Assembly (NCBI GenBank): GCA_023415595.1
Contig: JAEZJW010000216.1
Location: 1 to 11,642, forward strand
Reading direction: 5' to 3'
DNA: 11,642 nt
From: Bacillota bacterium
Lineage (GTDB): Bacteria > Bacillota > Clostridia > Lachnospirales > Lachnospiraceae
Below the pieces are notes generated by a model. It was not told the DNA's origin and made no database searches. It saw only the letters and a program-made list of their open reading frames with translations. Positions 6,834 to 11,642 of the stretch are shown piece by piece; position 1 is the first letter of the stretch; each line of letters opens with the position of its first letter. Position numbers and translations under genes: made by a program.

Positions 6834-7115
6834 ATGAATCAGAGAATTAAAGATATGCTTCTGGACTTAGGAGTATTTAAGAGAATTGATGTTCCGGTGG
6901 AGGAAGTAAATCAGGTCATTCCGGAAGAACTACGTAAGGATCAAAACGGACATTCATATGTAATACACGATGACGGTCTATCGATTGAAGAAATTAATAT
7001 CATGCTTAGTGCACAGCAATCCGCCGATATCAGAACGATAAAAAGTATTGTTGTGTTTTGCTTCGCTTGCTCGCTCATGGCAGCTGTCTTAGCTTTTTTA
7101 ACTATACTGAGATAA
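6834..7115 (+). CDS. Small tail-anchored membrane protein, 93 aa, unknown function
   Basis: I do not recognise the family. The first 65 residues are soluble and charged (RIKDMLLDLGVFKRIDVPVE, then HSYVIHDDGLSIEEINIML). One hydrophobic helix at about 69-91 (SIVVFCFACSLMAAVLAFLT) ends two residues before the C-terminus, so the protein would sit in the membrane with its N-terminal part in the cytosol. The start is the ATG at 6834, 6 bases after AGGAG (6823-6827). Earlier in-frame starts at 6807 and 6810 lie upstream of that site and have none of their own. A near-consensus promoter drives it, so it is likely well expressed and independent of aroC. CCTGA/TCAGG just after the stop could make a weak hairpin. 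Confidence 0.7.
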   Translation: MNQRIKDMLLDLGVFKRIDVPVEEVNQVIPEELRKDQNGHSYVIHDDGLSIEEINIMLSAQQSADIRTIKSIVVFCFACSLMAAVLAFLTILR

Positions 7116-7187
7116 AAATACCCCTGACAGGAGTTTATCAGGAGCATTTTACAATTCTAACAACTTTTTTCTTTGTTTCATTGGTAG

Positions 7188-7274
7188 CTTTTTGAAGCTA
7201 ATTTCGAAATAGAAGCTGGTGCTAGTGCATTTTTTGGAGGTTCAGTGGCAATTGGAATAGATAAGGTTAAATAA
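7188..7274 (+). pseudogene. Orphan coding-like tail (possible gene relic)
   Basis: Between TAG (7185-7187) and TAA (7272-7274) lies a 28-codon open stretch with protein-like composition: LFEANFEIEAG, then ASAFFGGSVAIGIDKVK. Its Gly/Ala-rich hydrophobic pattern looks like a membrane-active or toxin-type C-terminus. It has no start codon or ribosome binding site and ends 24 bases before the next ATG, in the same frame. It may be the end of a degraded gene once coupled to the downstream hypothetical. It could equally be chance. Confidence 0.2.
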
Positions 7275-7298
7275 ATCATTTTTTAAAAGAAGGAAATC

Positions 7299-7886
7299 AT
7301 GAAACTTATATTAAACAGATCATTCGATTTTAAAACAAATTGTCATAAGTATGAGACTATAGATATAGATATACCCAAATACTATATATTTGCTAGTCAA
7401 TTATACTCATATGCTAAACCATTATACATTGTTAAATGTAATGATGAAGAAGTTTGCAGATTAGAAGATAACAACAAGTTAAGACCTTGGCTAGTTATAC
7501 CAAGCCTATTCTTTTCAAGCTTAAGAGCCCAATATACTTTAACAATGTTGGGAATAGAAGATAATTATGTACTTAAATTTGATGGTAAATGTTATTCGAT
7601 GGAAATGGGTCATAATATTTATTTAATAAAAGGTCATTCAAAATGCATAGTTACTATATGGGAAGATAATAAGCAAGTCGGCCTAGTAAAAAGAATAAAA
7701 TCATGTTTATATGGGTTAGAAACAATTGAAATTTTGTTTGAAAATCATGTTTCTATACTACTAATTATTTTACTAACTGTTTTTGGTTGGGAGAATTATG
7801 TTGGAACGGTTGGCGGTAATCGAACTTTAATTACCTTTTTTCCCAAAGGAGAGAAATGTGATATGAATTGGAGGCCACAAGAATAA
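7299..7886 (+). CDS. Hypothetical protein with one membrane segment, 195 aa (possibly tubby/LURP-like)
   Basis: This is an AT-rich gene with AAGGAAA (7290-7296) close to its ATG. Residues 1-80 form an alternating strand-like region (MKLILNRSFDFKT, IDIDIPKYYIFASQ, PLYIVKCNDEEVCRLEDN). Residues 80-145 repeat the pattern, with short strands and a KxxxIVTIWEDNKQVGLVKR element. A hydrophobic segment ILLIILLTVFGW follows near 153-164, and then a polar tail. The order of strands, a 'fragment-NNKQVGLV' strand and a hydrophobic C-terminal helix is reminiscent of tubby C-terminal-like/LURP proteins, the family also suggested by the 5501-5638 ORF, but the resemblance is weak. It shares no clear operon partner, and a lipoprotein-like start follows 53 bases later. 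Base composition is distinctly lower in GC than aroC or gntP. Function unknown. Confidence 0.65.
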   Translation: MKLILNRSFDFKTNCHKYETIDIDIPKYYIFASQLYSYAKPLYIVKCNDEEVCRLEDNNKLRPWLVIPSLFFSSLRAQYTLTMLGIEDNYVLKFDGKCYSMEMGHNIYLIKGHSKCIVTIWEDNKQVGLVKRIKSCLYGLETIEILFENHVSILLIILLTVFGWENYVGTVGGNRTLITFFPKGEKCDMNWRPQE

Positions 7887-7939
7887 ATAAAAATAATATA
7901 AAAATTGGAGATATATCCAAAAAGAGATGAGGGTAAGTA

Positions 7940-8206
7940 ATGAAGAGGTTAACTTTGATATTAATCTTAGTCTTATTATTTGCATTGAGCGGTTGTTCAA
8001 AAGGATCTGATAATAAACCGAACTCTTTAAACCATTATGACAACATAAGAACAAGCCTGACACATCCCTGTGACAGGCTTTATAAAATTAGATCATATCC
8101 AGATAAGTCTTATGTCTGGGTGCCGGGAATTGGTCATCGAGAAGCTTTCTCTCCTCCGGGGTTAATATTAGGTCAGCTACCCTTGCGTTCTCTAGCGTAT
8201 GCTTAG
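7940..8206 (+). CDS. Lipoprotein signal sequence, apparently truncated gene
   Basis: The ORF starts with a clear type II signal peptide: MKRLTLILILVLLFALSGCSKG, with basic n-region, hydrophobic core and lipobox LSGC (Cys19). It would be lipidated and anchored outside the membrane. GAGGG (7928-7932) precedes the ATG. After about 35 codons the frame enters the hairpin at 8053-8080, the terminator of the opposing aldo/keto reductase, and then reads antisense through the end of that gene to 8206. The last 50 or so codons are therefore probably not real protein. The most likely explanation is a lipoprotein gene cut off by a deletion or rearrangement that joined it to the reductase terminator. A genuine 88-residue product is possible but unlikely. 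Confidence 0.4.
   Translation: MKRLTLILILVLLFALSGCSKGSDNKPNSLNHYDNIRTSLTHPCDRLYKIRSYPDKSYVWVPGIGHREAFSPPGLILGQLPLRSLAYA
8053..8080 (-). terminator. Terminator hairpin of the aldo/keto reductase gene
   Basis: AAGCCTGACACA (8053-8064) and TGTGACAGGCTT (8069-8080) form a 12-bp stem with one A-A mismatch and a TCCC loop, 7 bases past the reductase stop. The T-run is weak on both sides (GTTCTTATG on the minus strand, TTTATAAAATT on the plus). It may work in both directions. The same stem recurs after gntP. Confidence 0.7.
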
Positions 8207-8939
8207 GATTGGAGGACTTAGGTATTGCTACTATTCCCTCCTGATGCAACACAAAGCTTAATAAAATCTGCATTGGTGATACCTGATGTTGCTTTGCAAG
8301 CTCTAGCACAGCCGGATCGGCGAGGAGCTGTTTTTTAAGTGTACCACCCTGGGCCATAGGACTATATGCCATGACAGGTACATGATGCTTCTTCAACCAA
8401 GGCAGCAGTGCGTACTCAATTCCTCTTGAACCCAAATGATAAAGGACCTGATTCACTACGCAATTATTACCGTCTGGAACGGACCATAGCTCCTCCATAT
8501 CACCAATATCGAAATTAGATACACCCCATTGTCTGATTTTCTTATTTGCTACAAGTTCTTCCATGCATTCAACGGTTTCCGCTAACCTGATACTTCCGCG
8601 CCAATGAAGCAGATACAAATCCAAATAATCGGTATTCAACCGTTTCAGGCTGTTCTCGCAGCTTTGAAAGATATGATTTCTTCCTGCATTGTGAGGATAT
8701 ACCTTGGATACCAAGTAAAGCTTTGAACGATTGTACTTACTAATAGCCTTTCCTACCAGACGTTCAGCTTTGCCGTCCCCATACATTTCTGCTGTATCAA
8801 TCAAATTCATGCCATGCTCAATTCCGGTTTGAATACTTTCAATCTCCTGACTTTCGAGAGACCTGTCCTCGCCCATAAACCAGGTCCCCTGACCTAATCT
8901 TGTCATATGGCTACCGTTAGATAATATAATTTCATTCAT
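8088..8939 (-). CDS. Aldo/keto reductase
   Basis: This is a cytosolic NADPH-dependent reductase of aldehydes or ketones, with a TIM-barrel fold and 283 residues, slightly short for bacterial members. The catalytic tetrad is complete: Asp48 and Tyr53 in LIDTAEMYG, Lys79 in LVSKVYP, and His112 in LYLLHWRGS. Further family landmarks are GVSNF near 139-143, NQVLYHL for the nicotinamide-stacking region, AYSPMAQGG, and the cofactor-phosphate loop IPKSSNPKHTLENA near 240-253. The ATG at 8939 is supported by AGGAG 9 bases upstream. A terminator follows the stop. A 12-bp palindrome lies 51 bases upstream of the start and may be an operator. The gene stands alone between AT-rich partial genes. The natural substrate cannot be deduced, and many such enzymes in Clostridia act on sugar-derived or methylglyoxal-type carbonyls. 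Confidence 0.93.
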   Translation of the reverse strand: MNEIILSNGSHMTRLGQGTWFMGEDRSLESQEIESIQTGIEHGMNLIDTAEMYGDGKAERLVGKAISKYNRSKLYLVSKVYPHNAGRNHIFQSCENSLKRLNTDYLDLYLLHWRGSIRLAETVECMEELVANKKIRQWGVSNFDIGDMEELWSVPDGNNCVVNQVLYHLGSRGIEYALLPWLKKHHVPVMAYSPMAQGGTLKKQLLADPAVLELAKQHQVSPMQILLSFVLHQEGIVAIPKSSNPKHTLENARVADLILTPEERKLLDDQFPAPRHKTYLDMI

Positions 8940-8989
8940 GGGTTATCACTCCTATGCTATACTGTAAACGTAATTGCTCTCTGTTTTAT

Positions 8990-9001
8990 TATGATATCAT
9001 A
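8990..9001. promoter_or_regulatory. 12-bp palindrome upstream of the aldo/keto reductase
   Basis: TATGATATCATA is a perfect palindrome, extendable with mismatches on both sides (TAATATGATATCATAATA on the minus strand). It lies 51 bases upstream of the reductase ATG, about where an operator or -10 region would be. I could not place a convincing -35/-10 pair beside it. Confidence 0.35.
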
Positions 9002-9067
9002 TTATGGGTCTCTTTGGTGCAGCTATTTCTTTAATGATACATTAGAAAAAAATATAGGCTTATTTGG

Positions 9068-9240
9068 GTGTTTAAATCATCCTGTGTCGTTGCGTGTCAT
9101 GTGTTCAGTTGTAATTATAGGGATGATCACATAATCGATTATAAGAATTTGTCAGAAACACCTGATCAATTTGATGCGCTCATTGAGGCTGTTGGTATTA
9201 TCAAAGTACGCAGCCAAATTATACTGCAAAATATTTGGTA
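9068..9240 (+). pseudogene. Possible fragment of a zinc-type (MDR) dehydrogenase
   Basis: In the frame starting near 9068 the stretch DDHIIDYKNLSETPDQFDALIEAVGIIK resembles the cofactor-domain segment 'GADHVIDYK...FDVIfDaVG' of quinone-oxidoreductase-like MDR enzymes. There is no ribosome binding site or intact start, the flanking residues do not match the family, and the frame then overlaps the hydrolase fragment. It is best read as debris, and the similarity is short enough to be chance. Confidence 0.3.
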
Positions 9241-9363
9241 CAAGCCATACCCGGAGCAGAATTCGTCTATCTCGAAGGAGTCAGTCACTTTGCTCCTCTA
9301 CAGAGGCCGAAATTATTCAATCAGGCTATGCTTCTGTTTTTGAATAAGATATCTTACAGGTAA
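9214..9363 (+). pseudogene. C-terminal fragment of an alpha/beta hydrolase
   Basis: This frame reads PNYTAKYLVQAIPGAEFVYL, then EGVSHFAPLQRPKLFNQAMLLFLNK, and ends at TAA (9361-9363). It is the typical last 45 residues of an alpha/beta-fold hydrolase: the strand after the catalytic Asp, the catalytic His in GVSHFAPLQRP, and the final helix. The frame is closed upstream by TGA at 9184-9186, and neither the nucleophile elbow (GxSxG) nor the N-terminal domain is anywhere upstream. It must be a remnant of a deleted gene. The final exon-like quality of the sequence suggests the loss is recent. Confidence 0.6.
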
Positions 9364-9445
9364 GTAAATAGCCCGCCACGTCATTGTATGAGAGCTCCCT
9401 TTGCTAATAAGGGGAGGATAAGCAGTTGGGGTTTTATAGAGTTAC

Positions 9446-9499
9446 ATCCTGTGTTATCACTTCAGTACAAACTGAATAAAATTCATGAAAGGACAGGAT
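9446..9499 (+). repeat. Nested inverted repeats in the gap before gntP
   Basis: The gene-free stretch 9364-9693 holds ATCCTGT (9446-9452) pairing with ACAGGAT (9493-9499). Nested within is TTCAGT (9461-9466) pairing with ACTGAA (9471-9476). Both are perfect. Further on, ACAAAATC (9589-9596) and GATTTTGT (9600-9607) form another 8-bp hairpin, and GTTATA (9551-9556) pairs with TATAAC (9582-9587). None has a T-tract. I see no RNA family in it. Confidence 0.35.
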
Positions 9500-9617
9500 A
9501 TGTTTCGGGATGAATAGGATTACTATGCATATTAGTCGAAATCTACAAAAGTTATAGAATAATTTGTAAAATATTGTGCATTATAACAACAAAATCTTTG
9601 ATTTTGTCTCCGGTAAC

Positions 9618-9637
9618 ATTGACTCTGTCAATCTGAC
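9618..9637. promoter_or_regulatory. Operator candidate overlapping the gntP-family gene's -35 box
   Basis: ATTGAC-TCT-GTCAAT (9618-9632) is a perfect dyad that contains the -35 hexamer. It continues into a second one, GTCA-ATC-TGAC (9627-9637), giving TGAC, GTCA and TGAC half-sites at an exact 7-base spacing. Binding here would block RNA polymerase, as expected for a GntR-type or similar repressor of a substrate-inducible permease. Confidence 0.5.
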
Positions 9638-9647
9638 GAGTTATAAT
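9619..9647 (+). promoter_or_regulatory. Sigma-A promoter of the GntP-family permease
   Basis: TTGACT (9619-9624, 5 of 6) and TATAAT (9642-9647, 6 of 6) are separated by exactly 17 bases, 47 bases before the ATG at 9694. This is the strongest promoter in the window together with that at 6767-6795. Confidence 0.85.
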
Positions 9648-9693
9648 TGTATTGTATTAAGTACGTCACTTAAAAAAAGAGGAGGTATTTGTT

Positions 9694-11088
9694 ATGCAGG
9701 GTGTATCTTTAATAGTAGCTTTTATCATCTCAATAGTTGTTATGATTCTGGCAATATCAAAGTTCAAAATTCATCCGTTCCTTTCGATCATGAGTGTATC
9801 CTTATTATTGGGATTAGCGGCAGGAATTCCGCTTACGGATGTAAAAGTTGACGGTGTGGTTAAGACACAGGGGTTGGCAACGGTTATTGGTGCAGGCTTC
9901 AGCGGCACCTTTACCAGTATCGGTATTGTAATTATACTGGGAGCTTTGATCGGTACAATTTTGGAGAAGACAGGGGCGGCACTTAAGCTCGCAGATATGA
10001 CGGTAAAATTAGTCGGTAAGAAGAGACCGGCGCTGGCGATGCTACTCATGGGTTGGATTGTATCCATTCCTGTGTTCTGTGACAGCGGTTTTGTAATTCT
10101 AAATCCGATTCGTAAAGCCTTAGTTAAGAAAACAATTACCTCAAGTGTGGCTATGTCCGTTGCTTTATCCGGTGGTTTATATGTTTCCCATGTATTGATT
10201 CCGCCTACACCCGGCCCAATTGCTGCGGCAAACACATTGGGTGCAGGAGATAATCTTTTACTGGTAATCGGAATGGGTGTTCTCTGTTCCATATTCCCTC
10301 TGATTGCTGGCTACTTCTATGCAAAATATATCGGCAATAAGGTTAAGGCGAATGATGAAGCCAACATGGATACCGGAGAAATTGTTCAATCCTACGATGA
10401 GCTGGTTAAGAGCTATGGTAAGCTTCCGAATGGATTTATGTCATTAGCTCCGATTGTAGTTCCGATACTCTTAATGGGTATATCTTCTGTAGTAGCAATG
10501 GCTAAGATGACTGGAACGTTTGCCCAGATACTTACCTTCTTAGGAACACCGATTATAGCCTTAGCTGTAGGTACAATCTTTGGTGTGTTTACTCTTGCCG
10601 CTGCGAATAAGATGAAGGACTTCAATGAATTGACCAACGATACGCTGAAGGTAGTAGGTCCTATCCTGTATGTAACAGCAGCGGGCGGTGTCCTAGGGAA
10701 AGTAATTGCAGTATCTGGTCTCGTTAACTTTATTACGGAGAATGCTACGGCATTACAGACAATCGGAATCTTCTTCCCGTTTCTGCTTGCAGCAATCTTA
10801 AAGACAGCACAGGGTTCTTCTACGGTAGCAATTACTACGACAGCAGGTATTTTGGCTCCCATGTTGCCGGCACTTGGTTTTGATACCCCTATTTTAGTGG
10901 TACTGGTAGTTATGGCAATCGGCGCAGGTTCAATGGTAGTTTCCCATGCCAATGACAGCTATTTCTGGGTTGTAACAAACTTTGGAGGAATGACACCGGA
11001 TAAAGGTTATAAGACACAGACACCAATGACTCTGGTTATGGGTGTAGCTGCTATTCTGGAAATTTTCTTGCTTACTTTAATTTTATAA
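9694..11088 (+). CDS. GntP-family permease (gluconate or related sugar-acid/organic-acid:H+ symporter)
   Basis: This is a polytopic membrane transporter that brings in gluconate or a related hydroxy acid with protons. Its 464 residues are close to the family norm (about 440-460), and some twelve hydrophobic segments span it. Recognisable family blocks are IPVFCDSGFVILNP at 125-138, SHVLIPPTPGPIAAA near 165-179, KTAQGSSTVAITTTAGILAP in the C-terminal half, and VSHANDSYFWVVTNFGG near 410-430. The ATG is preceded by AGGAGGT (9680-9686) with a 7-base gap, and by a strong promoter with an overlapping palindrome, so it is probably induced by its substrate. A terminator closes it, so it is a single-gene unit. 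No kinase, dehydratase or regulator of sugar-acid use is adjacent, so the substrate (gluconate, glycerate, 2-keto-3-deoxy acids, others) cannot be settled. Confidence 0.93.
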   Translation: MQGVSLIVAFIISIVVMILAISKFKIHPFLSIMSVSLLLGLAAGIPLTDVKVDGVVKTQGLATVIGAGFSGTFTSIGIVIILGALIGTILEKTGAALKLADMTVKLVGKKRPALAMLLMGWIVSIPVFCDSGFVILNPIRKALVKKTITSSVAMSVALSGGLYVSHVLIPPTPGPIAAANTLGAGDNLLLVIGMGVLCSIFPLIAGYFYAKYIGNKVKANDEANMDTGEIVQSYDELVKSYGKLPNGFMSLAPIVVPILLMGISSVVAMAKMTGTFAQILTFLGTPIIALAVGTIFGVFTLAAANKMKDFNELTNDTLKVVGPILYVTAAGGVLGKVIAVSGLVNFITENATALQTIGIFFPFLLAAILKTAQGSSTVAITTTAGILAPMLPALGFDTPILVVLVVMAIGAGSMVVSHANDSYFWVVTNFGGMTPDKGYKTQTPMTLVMGVAAILEIFLLTLIL

Positions 11089-11108
11089 TAATATATCAAG
11101 TATAAGCA

Positions 11109-11138
11109 AAGAGCCTGTCACATTTGTGACAGGCTCTT
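11109..11138 (+). terminator. Terminator of the GntP-family permease gene
   Basis: AAGAGCCTGTCACA (11109-11122) and TGTGACAGGCTCTT (11125-11138) make a perfect 14-bp inverted repeat with a 2-base centre, 20 bases past the stop. The tail TTCACT is only weakly T-rich. The stem core GCCTGTCACA is the same as in the hairpin at 8053-8080. Confidence 0.75.
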
Positions 11139-11260
11139 CACTAAAAAGGGGAGGCTTAAATACTTAACATATAACCTATTTTAAGCTATTATAAACTTAT
11201 AAGTCGCAGGAAATCTATTTTGTACATGGCAAATAAGCAACTGGCGTTTTGTGTACGAGA

Positions 11261-11595
11261 CTAAAATCCATCTGCTGATTTTTTGTCTGTTAAAGTGGAA
11301 TCTGTTTATGCTTTGTCATTAGTGTTTTAGCAATGCTGGTTTTAAGCATTACGTCATCTGGAGCTAGTACATTTATTGAAATCTTCTCCAGATAGGAGTT
11401 GCCAAACAGCAGTCGGGACAGCTGGTATGGTGTGAAGCCATTCAGGCTGTCCCTTATTATATTATTTATGTGGCTCATCATTAGCGAAATGTTTTAGTTT
11501 GGTTTTTCATTTTGGAATCCTCAATTGTAAAATGAATATCCATACCATGTACTCAACGGCAGTAACTTTTTCTAGTAAAAGACTATGGATTTTTG
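11261..11595. repeat. Imperfect terminal-repeat-like pair around the IS30 relic
   Basis: CTAAAATCCAT (11261-11271) and ATGGATTTTTG (11585-11595) are inverted copies matching at 10 of 11 bases, about 30 and 100 bases outside the transposase relic. They could be remnants of the element's ends, but are short. Elsewhere in 11139-11289 and 11482-11642 I find no gene. GCTTAAA/TTTAAGC (11154-11186) is a further small dyad. Confidence 0.2.
11290..11481 (-). pseudogene. IS30-family transposase, C-terminal relic
   Basis: The 63-codon minus-strand frame reads INNIIRDSLNGFTPYQLSRLLFGN, then LEKISINVLAPDDVMLKTSIAK. This corresponds to the end of IS30-type DDE transposases, whose C-terminus is N-x-PR(K)-x-L-x-G-x-TPYE followed by a helix and a 'APDEVxLKP' segment. 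An in-frame stop lies a few codons upstream of the first ATG (11479-11481), and nothing in the upstream 160 bases encodes the catalytic domain. The element is therefore dead and 5'-truncated. Its presence at the edge of several partial genes suggests past mobile-element activity here. Confidence 0.55.
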
Positions 11596-11642
11596 TTTTA
11601 TAAAGGTTTGAAGTAAATATCTATAATAAGCAGGAAGTAAGA

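Noticed and set aside
9068..9343. 91-codon ORF as an intact gene
   Set aside because: No ribosome binding site precedes the GTG. The composition changes midway, and a different frame in the same region carries a clear hydrolase C-terminus.
9364..9693. Riboswitch or T-box leader for the permease
   Set aside because: The mapped promoter at 9619-9647 leaves only about 40 bases of leader, too short for these RNAs, and no T-box or known aptamer motif is visible.
9771..10952. Long minus-strand ORFs (173 and 179 codons) opposite the permease
   Set aside because: They are antisense shadows of a strongly identified GntP-family gene, with Pro/Ile/Thr-rich low-complexity translations and no ribosome binding sites.
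11415..11453. GGGACAGC/GCTGTCCC inverted repeat
   Set aside because: Both arms are explained by codons of the IS30-like relic (RDSLNG and YQLSRL), and there is no terminator-like tail.
1..11642. CRISPR arrays, tRNA or rRNA genes, phage or defence modules
   Set aside because: I saw no regularly spaced repeats, no tRNA-like cloverleaf with conserved TTCGA arm, and no restriction, toxin or phage structural families among the reading frames.

Overview
The window looks like chromosomal DNA of a low-to-moderate GC Firmicute, most likely a Clostridia/Lachnospiraceae-type anaerobe. The reasons are strong AGGAGG ribosome binding sites, sigma-A type promoters, a Clostridia-style SecF, a cysteine-rich FliB-type flagellin lysine methylase, and compact intergenic regions with GC-rich hairpin terminators. 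This assignment rests on recognising families by eye, not on a database search.

Layout. 1-567 is the C-terminal half of SecF, closed by a strong hairpin terminator. 759-2498 is a plus-strand pair with no terminator between its members: an FMN-dependent alpha-hydroxy-acid dehydrogenase-like protein with an unusual substrate pocket, and a HAD hydrolase. A terminator follows, and then a convergent FliB-like gene (2588-3703, minus). 3916-4670 is a nucleotidyltransferase gene broken by a one-base frameshift. 4891-5280 is an AT-rich hypothetical gene. 5501-5638 is a 45-codon ORF resembling only the C-terminal end of a LURP-one/tubby-like protein, and chorismate synthase (aroC, 5690-6712) follows. 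6834-7115 is a small tail-anchored membrane protein behind a near-consensus promoter.

7188-8206 is an AT-rich patch. It holds an orphan coding tail, a 195-aa hypothetical with one membrane helix that is possibly tubby-like, and a lipoprotein start that runs into the terminator of the opposing aldo/keto reductase (8088-8939, minus). 9068-9363 is gene debris: a possible zinc-type dehydrogenase fragment, then the C-terminus of an alpha/beta hydrolase. 9694-11088 is a GntP-family gluconate/organic-acid permease with a textbook promoter whose -35 box lies inside a palindromic operator candidate. The right end holds a terminator and the C-terminal relic of an IS30-family transposase.

The intact genes are mostly unrelated housekeeping or metabolic functions. 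I see no multi-gene defence, secretion or biosynthetic system. The unusual aspects are the density of partial genes (nucleotidyltransferase, LURP tail, lipoprotein, dehydrogenase/hydrolase debris, IS30 relic), the altered active site of the FMN enzyme, and several dyad-symmetric regulatory candidates.
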